Shown: in pieces, positions 34,140 through 45,534 of the stretch
Numbering within the stretch: position 1 is the first letter of the stretch
Layout: each line of letters starts with the position of its first letter
Source of the DNA: Platynereis dumerilii
Lineage: Eukaryota > Annelida > Polychaeta > Phyllodocida > Nereididae
NCBI GenBank assembly: GCA_026936325.1
Contig: JAPTHN010000001.1
Coordinates: forward strand, 77,507,380 to 77,571,379
Direction of reading: 5' to 3'
DNA length: 64,000 nt
Program-made: the position numbers and the translations under genes
The notes under the pieces: generated by a model
Database searches by the model: none
Seen by the model: the letters and a program-made list of their open reading frames with translations, nothing else
Told to the model about the DNA's origin: nothing

Positions 34140-35089
34140 GTAACTTCAATTTTTCTTTTCACAATTAATGGAAAAGAAATTGAATTGAACAACACTTAAC
34201 TAGCACCTAGTGATATTCATTTTCACATTGTCAAAACCTCTTGTGCGAGCTGGCACAGCGAGGCTTTGACTCAGTTGATAGTTTTTCCTGTGGTTTTTGT
34301 CACATTTAGATCAGCCATGCCCCAGTGATTTCAGCCAACAGGAATGCAGCTTACATATCAATGACAGAACACACTTGAAATCATTGCAAGTAATCCAAGA
34401 ATGTTAAACAATGAAGCAAAATATAATATGAAAACAAGAAACTGTCTCCGGAAAATACATAAACTGTGAAATAACTGATGAGTACTAAAACTAAACTGTG
34501 AACATTTCAGATATCAATCATCACCATCCATGCATTCAATTGACTAATTTCAAGGAAGCTTCTCAAAATTAACACTAGGAGGCAAATGGTGCTTGGGTTC
34601 AGAATACTTAAATGCTATTGGCTGATCGATTTCCCGCCCTTGCTTCTGATTGGTCCAGCCAAGTGCACCAAATCTGGAGTATTTTTAGTGCATTTTAATG
34701 TAACTTCAAGGCTTTATAACTTCATCATTCTTTTGTATTAAATTTTGAAAGTTGCTTTGCTTTATCTAAAGTGCATACATCTTTTTTGTGCAAAAAGCAA
34801 ATTAACAATCATTGAACTACATAAAATTTATGAGGGGCCAAACTTTAGGCCACTCAGTGAAATGGGTCTATTCTGATCTGATTGGTTGTTGGGTTGCTTC
34901 TCAAGACAGCCCCATTGGTAGAGATTGACTTGGTCCATGTTTGACATGTTCAGAACGCACTTATAAGTAATCCTGCAGCATTGAGTTTTTTTTCACACAT
35001 AATTTAATTATATGTATATTTCAAATCTTTCATGAAAAACATTTCTTTCTCTAGACAGTCTTGAGATAATAAGACCCAATCCATGGGTG

Positions 35090-35170
35090 CCGGAACAGGG
35101 GGGGGCAGGGGGGGGCAATCGCCCCTCCTGCCCTTGTCCAAGGGGGGCAGGGGGGGCAAGGGTGCCCTTT
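35090..35170 (+). repeat. Poly-G repeat (GGTGCCGGAAC type)
   Basis: GGTGCCGGAACAGGGG starts a run of four or more G tracts separated by CA or CAA, with a complementary C-rich stretch in the middle and a second G-rich half ending AAGGGTGCCCTTTAG. It could form a G-quadruplex or hairpin. It is likely the end of a dispersed element. Confidence 0.6.
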
Positions 35171-35881
35171 AGATCTTACAGAAAAAAAACATTGTTAGGC
35201 CTTATTTTACTAATTTTAGGCACAAATTAGTAAGTATATATATATATTCAAATTATCATTGACTCCCTATTCAATTTTGCCGTGCGAAATTGGCGTGAAT
35301 ATGGTTTGCCATTTTTGTCTGACTGCCCCTGCCATCCGCGATTCCTTCCCTCCAAATATTCAATGAAGATAGCCGATGAACACAATTTAAAGTGGTGCAA
35401 TGTCCTTGAAATTTGTGGTGTTGACATACCCAGTTATTCTATATTTCTGTACTTTTAATTTTGATGAAATAGGTCTGAAGTGCACTTGAATGTCAAAAAT
35501 GAGGAAATTTAGAACAACATATGGATCAGCAGGCAACTGCTATCAACAGCATGCCAAGTCTGAATGACATAACCTTGCTTAAACTGTAACAGCCTCTCTG
35601 ATTGTGCGACCACTTTCCTTAGCAACCAATCAGCTTGAAGTCCTAAAACCACACTTTTTGTGGCCCACCAGGTCAGAGGCTCACTGGCAGAGCCAGCTCG
35701 GAAGTGAGCCGATGACTACGGGAGAATGAGTGATATTATACAAATTTATACTGTTTTCGAATTTTTATTTTTGGAGGCGACTAGGCTTCCTAACATCCTC
35801 CCTCCCAGCTGGTATGCCAGGTACTATCTAAATATTTTTATCTCAAAATAACAGTTACTCTTTTCACTATCTATATTCCAG

Positions 35882-35905
35882 GTGAAAGTGAAGATCCCTG
35901 TGACG
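35882..35905 (+). CDS. PAN/FN2 protein, putative linker exon 3
   Basis: A 24-nt micro-exon, TATATTCCAG then GT-GAA-AGT-GAA-GAT-CCC-TGT-GAC-G then GTAAGA, coding ESEDPCD within a Gly to Gly frame. Both borders are phase 1, consistent with exon 2 and the FN2 exons. The acidic stretch with one Cys could link PAN to the next module. Small size makes it less certain than the flanking exons. Confidence 0.45.
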
Positions 35906-36007
35906 GTAAGATGCCATTATGTTTTTACAAAAAGGTTGAAAATACAGGGCTAGTGTGGAAATAACGAAAAAGAATTTGATTTGACAAAAAGAGGCATGAA
36001 CTGCATG

Positions 36008-36210
36008 ACAATAATATTAATAATAATAATAATAAGCATTTATATAGCGCTAATTCCAGTAAACTGCTCACTAGCGCTTGTGCATGATCGATTTATTTGT
36101 AGAAACTGGTAAACAGGTAAGTTTTAAGATTTCTCTTGAAGCCTTGAGCCACTGACAATTTTCTCATGGCTATCGAGAAAATCAAAGGGTTTGCGGGGAG
36201 AATATAACTG
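36008..36210 (-). mobile_element. LINE 3' end fragment (CR1/L2-like)
   Basis: On the minus strand a frame reads GFKRNLKTYLFTSFY, the conserved C-terminus of many CR1/L2-group LINE ORF2 proteins (SFKRxLKTxLF). It is followed by a 3' UTR with TAGCGCTATATAAATG and a (TTATTA)n tail. The 44150-44490 fragment has the same ending. Confidence 0.65.
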
Positions 36211-36798
36211 GAAATATAAGAGGTGGTTGCTGACCACTGCAGTTAATTGGCCTGCTGTTAAAAATGCAGCACTTTGTTACTTTTCCTCCACTTTTCTTGA
36301 AAGTTAATTAACCTCCATTCTGCCTTAAAAAGTGCGTTCCAGTGCACCCAAAGTTCAGAGTCTCAATGAACACCCACCTCACGGTCACACCAAAACACTA
36401 ATTTTCCAGTCACCGGTGTTATGTGTGATTTTATCAGGATATTAATTCAAAATTTTTTGTGATGATGTACACACGCATTGATGAAGGCTGCTTTCCATGG
36501 TTTGTCCATAGAAATTAGAATAGTTCAACTTTAACCCCTTTGACATTATAGTAGAGCAGCAGGAAAAACCTTAACTTGCCAGATCCCTGCATTTTTGAAC
36601 AGGATTCCTCAAGATTTGATGATGTCAGCATAATAAGATACCACCCTCCCCACCTCCCACTTCAGCAGAGTAGATTCTCTGGGTGCCTTCTTTCTATTTT
36701 AAAAATGTGGACCACATTCCTGTGCAGTGTTCCCCAGTTTCCCCTACCATTCGCAGATCTAGAGTATATAAGTGGTAGTAATATCCCGCGTTTGAAGG

Positions 36799-36850
36799 AA
36801 TATGTGATATATAACGAGGCTTTAGCCGAGGTGTATATCACATATTCACG
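36799..36850. repeat. Nested hairpin
   Basis: GAATATGTGATATATA and TGTATATCACATATTC form arms of about 16 bp around a loop that itself contains GGCTTTAGCC. The ATATCAC arm resembles the motif of the 40.6-41.5 kb foldback. It may be a tiny MITE. Confidence 0.6.
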
Positions 36851-36895
36851 AAAACAGCTATATGCATTTGGATTGTTAGGAATGACCATCAGATA

Positions 36896-37255
36896 TTACA
36901 GAGAAACACTTTGACAAAGAATTAAAGTGGACTGCGGCCCTGTGAAAATGGCACTTCGTGACTCATGATAGCCGATGAAGTGTCATCTTCTTGACTTCAA
37001 CATGGGAAACATAGAGGCTGTTTGATTAGTCATGATCAAGAGTAAGCCATTTGAATTCTCATAACAAATTTTAGAGTGAAAATCAGATGCATAATCCTTT
37101 CGTTTGGCTGTCACCAACAAAAGTCTTCTTCTATCAAATTAACATTGAAAGTGTTGGGTTTGATCATGACAAATCATCAGCATGATGGCACACAAAGTGC
37201 CATTTTCACAGTGCCACAATCCACTTTAATTCTATATCAAAGTGTTTCGCTGTAA
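36896..37255. mobile_element. Foldback MITE (family TTACAGTCTGTCAC), copy 4
   Basis: The ends TTACAGAGAAACACTTTG and CAAAGTGTTTCGCTGTAA belong to an inverted repeat of about 36 bp. Internal arms CTGTGAAAATGGCACTTCGT (36940) and its complement (37195) extend the foldback. This is the most complete copy of the family here. Confidence 0.75.
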
Positions 37256-39122
37256 GGGGGAGGGGGGGCTTGGAGTTTTTAATTCATGGTAACAGTAGCA
37301 GTAATTAGACCTATTTATTTAGAGTGTGTTTTTATGAAACAAAGTCATGTTATGAAATACCCCCATCACCTGTAATTATTTTACCAAAACATGGCAAGAT
37401 AATTTTTATTTTTAATAGTGTAAGCCTTCTCCCCCTGCCTGATATCTAATATGGTTGAACCCTTACCCTTAGTGATGATATTTGCATTAAAAATCCAGAT
37501 TGGGCTGGAATTAAAGGATTTAAGGATTTGTCAAAGGCTTTAGATCTTATTGTACTTTTGTTTATTTTTGTTATATTTTTGTTGGCAATTCACTGTTTGG
37601 TGTAGTTTTGCTGTTTGTGTAATGAGATTTGTTATTATCGTTTTCATAGCTATGTGTTTTTCAAAAAGTTCGTTTTGCAGTCAAACCGTGACAACATGAG
37701 GGTATCTTTGAATGCGATTGGCCTAATCTTTAACCTGTGACATATCAGTTCAGAGTTTGACATCGCAGTTTTTGACAAAGAAAATTAAAACTGCCAGGAA
37801 TGTTTTGTTTTGTATACAACTACAACAAACAACTTCTGTCTAAGGCGATTGTTACACCTTGCCAGATGAGTGTCTGTTTCAAAGGTTCCCAAACAAAGCC
37901 TGTTTTCTTGTTTTTTCACAAGATGCTTGTCATCACAATTTCAAATCACTTTGTAAAATGTGTTGTCAGTCATTGTACACTGCAGGCCAAAAGTTGGGAA
38001 ACAGAATTTTGCTTGCCATCTTTTCAATGCTACAGAAATTTGCCTGTGGGTGCATGGATTCTTATGTTATTAGAAAAAATGTCATAATTTTCACAAATTT
38101 ACCTTAAATAATCCACTTCGAATTTCTTTAGGTCTATTTTTGATGTAACAATCTGAACAACTAGATACAATTTTGTGCAACACCATCCTCCCCACGCAAG
38201 CCCTGCTAAAATGGACAGGGCTTTCTGCTATTTCCAACCTCTTCTGTGATTGGCTGCTTATTTAGGTCATAAGCATTTTGCAGGCAGATTTAGTCCGATT
38301 ATGGACACTTCGAGGATTGCTGGCAACTAAGAAAAACAGTGTAAAACAAGCAAACTTTCAAACAGTTTCATTTCAGAACTGTGAAAATACATATATTTCA
38401 ATGGAATTTTCGGAACTGTGATAGCACCTTTCAACAAAACACAATTTCTCCATATGTAACTGTGTAAAACAGAAGCAACAATTTCAAACTGTGATGTAGC
38501 AGTCCCTGATTGGCTGAGCCAAAACTGGGTCAGTTAATTAAGTATTCATGAATTAGCAAAGGTTATGGGCCATTTTGTCATGGTATGACTTGGGATGATG
38601 GTGCAACACCAAGGCAGTGGTCAACAGCTTGTCATTTCCAAACTTCTAGCTAGCAGTGTAACTCTCCTTTGAGGATATGTGGTCTGTTTCAGTTATATAT
38701 TATTGAAGCAACTATCAACCAGTGAAGGTATTAAGGCTAAACAAGCTAAACATACATAATCCATGTGTCAATGCATTTAGCCAGTTTCTTGAAATGTGTG
38801 CTTGTAATATACAATGTTATGCTACTAAATCTGTGACATCACAGTTTTGAGTAAAGTGAAGTGCAAACTGGAAAAACACATATCTATGAATATGATAATA
38901 AACAGTGAGGCTTATGTATCCTATATACTCCCATGGGTGTATAAGTGAACAACAAAGAATATAGGATATATACCAGCCAAATACAGGCTTCTGATTGGCT
39001 GATGGCTCATAGGTATGGTATAATCTAAAATGTAACATGGAATTAATCACATCTGCATGTATAATTTGAGGAGTATACGTTTGGCCGTGTGACATTAATT
39101 GATTAATGACATTGATTGATTA

Positions 39123-40112
39123 CAGACCTTGTCATACTTACGTGGAATCTCAAGTTATTTTCTATGCTGTTGTACTGTGATGTGAGAGATGACTCTATTC
39201 TAGCATTGGAATATATGTAAATTAACTACAAGCTGTGATGTCATTTTAAAGTGGGTCAGATTCCCCAGCTTCTAACTAATGCGAATCCACCAAACTGAGC
39301 ATCACAGTTTCAACTCAGTGTCAGAGTGAAAATTGGGTCTGGGAAAACCCATGCAAGTTTGACATCACAGCCTCTCAGCCAATGTACTGCCAGAACAAAT
39401 GTACATAACATAAGCCATGAGTTTACAGACAAATTTTCAAAGTCTTCTGTTTATACCAACTTCCATCGAAGTTTAAAGGTGTAAGTTAGCAAGTTTGTAG
39501 ATTAATCAAACAACTCTGTGGGGATTATAACAGTTGTCTACTGTGAATGCTCACAAAGCTGCCATTTGGTATGATTAGACTGGTGATTGCTGTGATAAAT
39601 CATTAGGATCACAAATGTAATGCTTCCTTCAATATATCAATGTTTGAACTGTGATGCATAGTTTACTGTCAGCCCATTGGCTATCAAGCTGTGATGATGT
39701 AGTTGTAGGGTCTATCCCTGATAAAACTCTTCCTCTGACACTGTGTTCATGGTGCACCATTGTGGCAGCACTTGGCTGTGATCCTGTGTGAAGTATGATT
39801 GGTAAACATGGCTGCCTGAGATCAAAACAGTGAGTTTTGCAAGTTGAAAGAATGAATTTCCATCTAAACATGCTATTGAAATCGTTTTCTGTCTCATTCT
39901 ATTTGTTTCTAATCGGACCAATTAAGCTATTTGTTTCTAATCGGACCAATTAGGCTAGAAGCTGGGGAATCTGACCCAGTTTGAAATGACATCACAGCTT
40001 GTAGTTAATTTACATGTGTTGCAATGCTAGAATTAATAGAGTCATCTATGACAGCTCATTTCGACAGCATTGAAAAAAACCTTAAGATTTCACGTAAGTA
40101 TGACAAGGACTG
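39123..40112. mobile_element. Tc1/mariner-type MITE CAGTCCTTGTC, copy 1 (990 bp)
   Basis: TA then CAGACCTTGTCATACTTACG, and at the right CGTAAGTATGACAAGGACTG then TA. Subterminal arms pair GTGGGTCAGATTCCCCAGCT (39253) with its complement near 39960. Relative to the copy at 55154 the centre runs in the opposite orientation. It also contains extra sequence near 39740-39950, including two tandem 27-bp repeats (TTTGTTTCTAATCGGACCAA). Confidence 0.8.
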
Positions 40113-40549
40113 TAATAAACTTTCAAAATGTTGATCTTTTTTGCCAGTTGTTGTGTATTAGTAAAGCAGATAATCAAATATTTACTGGCTATCATGGCCC
40201 CATTTCACCAGCATGGACTGAGGAGAAGAGCCTGGTCTCAGTTAAGACCAGGTCTGGCTTAGCCAATTGGTCAAGTGCAACATTTCATATAGCATCTGAA
40301 CAGCCCAACTGCTACAAACAATATCTCAATTTCCCAAGAGTGAGTGCTGGTACATTTTTGATGAAAAATTGTCCATCCAATTTTGACCAAAGATGTGCAC
40401 AAAATTCAAATGAATGATTAAGTTGTTCTTCTCAGTTGAATGTTGTGACAATTATAGATTTAGAATAAATTTTTTTTTATTGTTTTAAAACATATGTCTC
40501 AGACTTACAATAACAATTATTTTGACAGTGTTACATTACATATGCGGAT

Positions 40550-41475
40550 GATATGCCTCGCGCAATATTAAATTATTATCACCTGGTTGGCTGTGAATAT
40601 CACTGTTTACAGTCAAAATATCAGGGCCTATGATATTGTAAAAAATACCACCCTTCAAGGGCGATATTTTTTAATATCATATGGCTAGTGGAAATACTCG
40701 CTTCTCATTGGCTGACAGCCGTGCAATATTCTACGATATTGCACGCATTATATTGCACGATCATTTTAGCATGTGAGAGATGGGACGGACCTGAGAGGAA
40801 CAAGCACAACGTTTCAGTGCTGCTGCAGCCACAGGCTGGCAAACAATTTGTGTTTTCCGATTTTAGTAAAAAGTGCACTGTACGGCAACGGAGGCAGTTA
40901 GAAAGCTCGTTTTTGCGGCAAAAGATGCGTCTTTTTAAGGGCTATCAGGATATCTATTTTTGGTAAAGCAAAAAGTGACCGAAAAACAGCATTTTTTCAA
41001 ATTTTTTTGTGTTTAGAGGTCTAAAGTCTGCTATAAAGTTTCAGAAAAAAATCTAAAATAAAATCCATCATCAAGTAAATCAAATTTTCATATTGCACTC
41101 ATATCATGCCGTATTTGTATAATAATGGTTCTGACATCACCAACATTTCAGCTGTCTGATGATGTCACAAACCAAACAAGGGCCAGAATAATGGGATTGT
41201 GACGTCATGTCCATTGTTGCTCCATGATGACGTCACATTTTTGTAATGGCACATAATAGTCCCTTTTTAATAACTGAAAATTTGAGGTAATTCCAGGTGA
41301 TAAAAACAAAACAACCACGCGTCAGGGCACTTCGTACAATATCACTCGCTGTTTTGTGAATCAATATCACTCTCGCCCTGCGGGCTCGAGTGATATTAAT
41401 TCACACAACAGCTCGTGATATTGTTACTCAGTGACCCTGACTTGGGTTGTTTTGTTATATTATCATAAGTGCAGG
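40550..41475. mobile_element. Foldback region built from ATATCAC motifs
   Basis: The right part is a clear hairpin. ACAAAACAACCACGCGTCAG (41308) pairs with the GACTTGGGTTGTTTTGTTAT region (41440), and inside it AATATCACTCTCGCCC pairs with GGGCTCGAGTGATATT around CTGC. The left part (40600-40760) has similar GATATT inverted motifs. Two TGACGTCA motifs lie between (about 41199 and 41229). A 92-codon ORF inside is unsupported. Confidence 0.5.
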
Positions 41476-42109
41476 AGGCAGGGGGACTGCTGCCTCCAAA
41501 GCATTTTGGAAAAGCAATTCTTTGGGCAGTTAAAGACTTCGAGAATTATTTTCTGGGAGGTCTCCCAAACTGTATTGGAAAGTGGAGTGATTTTTCTGAA
41601 TTTCATTGTCAAGATTACGTGCTGTTCAAAATGACATATGGGCAACCTTGGTTTTCATAATTATGATGTGATCATGAATTTTTAGCTTAATTGCCAAATT
41701 ATTAGTGCTAACATACTTTTGTCGGGTGGGAGCAGCTGAAAAAAAAAAAACGTTATTAAAATTGTAACAAGTTATGAATACTCAACACGCCAAAAGTATA
41801 AAAAAACTGTCTTAAGGAAATTTCCTTGTTGGTTACCCCAGCCCCCTGGTCCCAAGACACCATCAATTGACACTGAAACAGTTCGACATCACTAATTTTG
41901 TAAGTTCAAAACATAATGTGTGTAATTCATTGAACCATGACAGGTTCACACACGAAGTTCACAGAGGAGAAAGGGACTTCATTAAGCCAGGTTTAGATGA
42001 GGTAAGACCAGGTCTTGTTACCAAACCATGTCGGTGAAATCGGCCCACTAGTGTGTCCAATGTGTGGAAAATGGCTAATGGTCACATAATATTTATTCTC
42101 TATTTCAAG

Positions 42110-42274
42110 TAATCGCACTGAAGGAAGATCCAAGCAAAAATGAAAGATGTCGATTCCCATTCACTTATGAAGGCAAACCTCGTCACAAATGCATCAGATC
42201 AAATATCCCAAACCAAGGTGGAGCCTCTTGTATCGGTGTCAGTGGTGATTGGGGTCAATGCAGTTACAGAAATG
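42110..42274 (+). CDS. PAN/FN2 protein, fibronectin type II exon
   Basis: Acceptor CTATTTCAAG (unusual AAG) and donor AAT-G|GTAAGG bound a phase 1-1 exon of 165 nt. It reads RCRFPFTYEGKPRHKCIRSN, then GGASCIGVSGDWGQCSY: the FN2 signature C-x-FPF-x-Y-x-GK...C...C...W-G-x-C, with all four expected cysteines. FN2 modules (kringle-like fold) bind collagen/gelatin or sugars in extracellular proteins, and symmetrical phase-1 borders are typical of shuffled FN2 exons. The ORF in the +1 frame over it is a shadow. Confidence 0.85.
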
Positions 42275-42388
42275 GTAAGGTACATGGAAATTGACATTTT
42301 ATTAATGGCTTCAAACATGCATAAAGCTGCAAATGTTAAAAATTGTACAGTGGTCGAATAACCATCACAGTTTGATTAAAGAACTGTG

Positions 42389-42450
42389 CCAGTGGCGTAG
42401 CCAGCGGGTGGGGGGGGGGCAACTTGCTACCCCCTGAAAAGATTTTGGGC
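42389..42450 (+). repeat. Poly-G repeat end (AGTGGCGTAGCCAG type)
   Basis: AGTGGCGTAGCCAGCGGGTG followed by a G run and CAACTTGCTACCCCC. The AGTGGCGTA end is the complement of TACGCCACT near 47508, marking a dispersed MITE family; the other end is not found here. A segment of GGGGAAATG-type text downstream (to about 42560) recurs inverted and partial near 43760-43800. Confidence 0.5.
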
Positions 42451-42857
42451 AAATTTTTGCAGATATATTGGCCAAAATTGGAAGAAAAAGGGGGAAATAG
42501 TAAGAAAAATTGGGAAATGATAAGCAAAATGGGGAAATGTTACAGATGATTTCATATTTGTAGATATTTGATGTAGAAAATACATCATTTTTCTTGCAAT
42601 TTTCATTGGTCGAGAGAAGGTATGACACCACTCTCTCCTGAAAAGTGAAATAGCGTTTTACTTGGGAGACCATGGCATTTTAAGCCATTGAGCAGTTTCA
42701 AGTGAGAGTTTCAGTTTGTGTTTCACACATCTTCAGTACATACATTCTGCAAGTCCAATGTTGTGCATTCAGATGACTAGGATCGGTTGATACATGCAAT
42801 GACTTTTTATATAGAAAATAAACATGTATAATTGTGAATGTAACATTTTCTCAGAAG

Positions 42858-42927
42858 ACGGGCTCAGCTCAGGCGGCAGAATAATGGGCTACCGATTGGC
42901 AGGGTCCTTGATCTGATTCCCACTGGG
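42858..42927 (+). mobile_element. tRNA-derived SINE head or tRNA pseudogene
   Basis: The segment aligns by eye to a tRNA: GCTCAGGCGGCAGA (A-box/D-arm-like), GGGCTACCGATTGGC (anticodon arm region) and GGTCCTTGATCTGATTCCCA (variable loop plus B-box-like T arm). The acceptor stem is not convincing, so an old tRNA-derived SINE is more likely than a functional tRNA. A MITE is inserted about 50 bp downstream. Confidence 0.5.
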
Positions 42928-42975
42928 ATTTTCTTATGAATGTTGACCACATCACTGGGCTACCATCCTGTCTTG

Positions 42976-43369
42976 AGGGACCATTCAGAATTTATGATTC
43001 TGGGGAGTTTTGTTGGAACTTTCAATCAAAAATGTGTACCCCATTGGTTTCAGGCTTATTTGTACCTCTCATAAATTCCATGTGGATTTTTAGTATGTCC
43101 CCTTTTCTTGTATTAAAATTTCATACCCCCCCTTAAGCATTTTGTGAGTAATAAGTACCCCCCTTGAAACACATGTGAAAAATTGGTGCTCCGTCAGGCA
43201 AAACTCCAATTCCCCTGAAGTCATAAATTCTATTTAGCCTGTAAGGCGCATAGATTCTGGACAAAAGGTAAAAATTAGTACTTTCCCACTTGAAGCATGT
43301 AGGACCCGCTCTACTCAGGTAAAACTCCCATCTCCCCCGCAACCCATTCATAAATTCTGAATGGTCCCT
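42976..43369. mobile_element. Foldback MITE AGGGACC(A/G)TTCAGAA, copy 1
   Basis: AGGGACCATTCAGAATTTAT and its complement bound 394 bp. Internal arms pair GGAGTTTT with AAAACTCC, and ACCCC runs lie near the loop. The same family recurs at 60209-60580. It is non-coding; the ORFs of 66 and 84 codons across it are artefacts. Confidence 0.85.
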
Positions 43370-44149
43370 TACTGATGTCATAGACAATGCTTTTTGTCAA
43401 GGCATGCTTATTTAGCGTAGATAGATGTGAAGCCATTCAGAGTCAGCTTGAAACTGATTTAATATCAAATGAAACAATCAACAGTGGTACACAGGAGTGT
43501 GAAATACAACTGTTCATGAAGAAGAAATAGTTAATGTGGATTGCGGTTTGACATGTGTGAACAACTGCCACAATACCAAGTTGACATTTGCTGTATACTA
43601 ATGGTCAAAATTATGACATCATTTTTCCAGCAAACATCACTTGCTGGAAGCAAGCTAAAAAAAAGTGACATGCAATGGGCAACTTGACCAATCACCTGGC
43701 AGGATTTTCTGATGTCAGACCAGAAATTTTGCTAAATATTTTGTTATTTGAGAAAAGTCTACAAATATGAAATCATCTGTAAGCAAAATGGGGAAATGAC
43801 CAGAATTGAGGGAAATTATGAAAAATAATGGGAAAGTAAATAAAAAGAAATTAAAGGAAAAGAGGATTTATGCAAAGAGTTTTATCAGATTTCCCCATTT
43901 TCCCTTCACAATTTCCCCATTTTTCTGGCCCCGAATGATATGCATCTGCAAAAATTTCGAAACATTTTTTCAAAATGTGACGAACGCATATGGGATGGTT
44001 TTGTGATCAAAGGAAATTGTGCTAGGCCTAATCTATTAGCAAATATTCTGTATCAAATATTCTTTATCAAAATGTGTATTGAACAAAATTCGCAAGATTT
44101 CCAGTTTTCTAATTTGAATTTTTGCAAATTTGCACCTTATTTCCCTTAA

Positions 44150-44490
44150 ATTGAACAATCAGGCACAAAAATACGTTCAAGAACTTGTGTGAGTCAAATC
44201 TCAACAGGAACATAACCTGAGAAGCAACCACAAGCAGAGCTGTGTTAGCAGAACCTGCTCCATGTAAAAAAATAAGTTTGAAGATTGGGCATTTTCCAAT
44301 GCAGTACCAAAACTCTGGAACAATTTGCCTGAAAAAGTTAGAACTACTCAAACATTAGGAAGCTTCAAGAAGAACCTTAAAACCCATTTGTTTCAGAAAT
44401 CTTATGAGTGATTTGATTCGAAAAAAGCGCCGATGAGCAACTTAATGAGATTAGCGCTATATAAATCCATATTATTATTATTATAATAAA
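44150..44490 (+). mobile_element. LINE 3' end fragment (CR1/L2-like ORF2 C-terminus)
   Basis: Frame at 44275-44410 reads FEDWAFSNAVPKLWNNLPEK then VRTTQTLGSFKKNLKTHLFQ and stops. This is the standard C-terminal block of CR1/L2-type ORF2 (AFSxAxPxLWNxLP...SFKxxLKTxLF). It is followed by a short 3' UTR with TTAGCGCTATATAAATCC and a (ATT)n tail. Upstream sequence carries stops, so it is a truncated dead copy. Confidence 0.85.
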
Positions 44491-45534
44491 TTTATCAATT
44501 AAAAAAAAATTACCAAACTGTTATTTTAAATTTCCCCAAAATTTCCGTAATTTTCGAAGTGAAATTTCTGTGAACTGAAAAAAAAATTCTCAAGAGCTTT
44601 CATTTATCCTGTTTACATCTCAACAGAATGCGTAGAATTCCACAACATCGGTTATTCTGAGTTTCTCCCCCCTCACTTTTATGGTCCTAGATATTACTAA
44701 TTTTGAAAAGTAATCCTTGATATCTTTTGTCACTATATAGGCCTATATATGTATAGGTCTGGATACTCAGGTCTGGTCCAATCAATACCTTGCCATGGTG
44801 GATTATAAACTTCGTTAATACGGGGTCTACAGAGCCTAACCTGGGCTCATTTTGACCACTAGACATTTATGAACACATTTTCATATAGCTTACCTTATGT
44901 CATCCTCAATAAACACTGTATTTCACCAGTTTCCTCGCCCTCGCCGTCAGATCAAAACATTCACGCGCCATGATGGAATTGGGACAAGACTAAAACCACC
45001 TGCGCTACAGAGCCTACGGGAGGATCCACTTGAGCGACTTCTAGGAGGCCTATAAGAGTGGTTTTGGTATCGTTTTAAAGCTCCTGGAGAGCGGGAAATG
45101 ATTCTGGGTTTTAATAACACGTATGACCTATAGATACTACATTAAAGCCAGTGATATTAGTGTACTAAATTCATGATTTCAATTAAATCACTTTGAATCA
45201 AATCCATCGACAGCATGTAAACAAGATACATTTTTTCAACAACAAAAATAATTTTTAAGAGTATAGGCTGTTTTGGAGTGATATTGAATAAATATATATA
45301 TGTAATGCAGAAATTTTGAAACTAAATATTTTATTCTTATTTTTTCAAATAGAATTTTAAGACAATATTCAGGGTTTATAAACGAGTTAAATAATTCTAT
45401 CATGTTGCAAATTCTATGCTATTGACATTTTTCTTCAAGATAGACAGATAGATGTGGTTAGTGCAGCCCTCTAAGCCCAGTTCTGGGCGCTCACGTGGGT
45501 TGAGCTAGCTCAGCCTGGCTGATAACAACCTTAA

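Larger units (their letters stand above)
34140..42109. other. Introns of the PAN/FN2 gene
   Basis: Apart from the micro-exon, these introns hold no recognised coding sequence. They contain poly-G repeats, LINE fragments and several MITEs listed separately. The stretches 34200-35080 and 37256-39120 show nothing I can name beyond a short G-rich motif at 37256-37280 that also occurs in the signal-peptide segments near 22115. Confidence 0.5.

Noticed and set aside
36576-36914. 112-codon ORF
   Set aside because: Runs through a hairpin and into a MITE end; no domain or signal.
42858-42927. Functional tRNA gene
   Set aside because: A-box and B-box are imperfect and the acceptor stem does not pair; better read as a SINE head.
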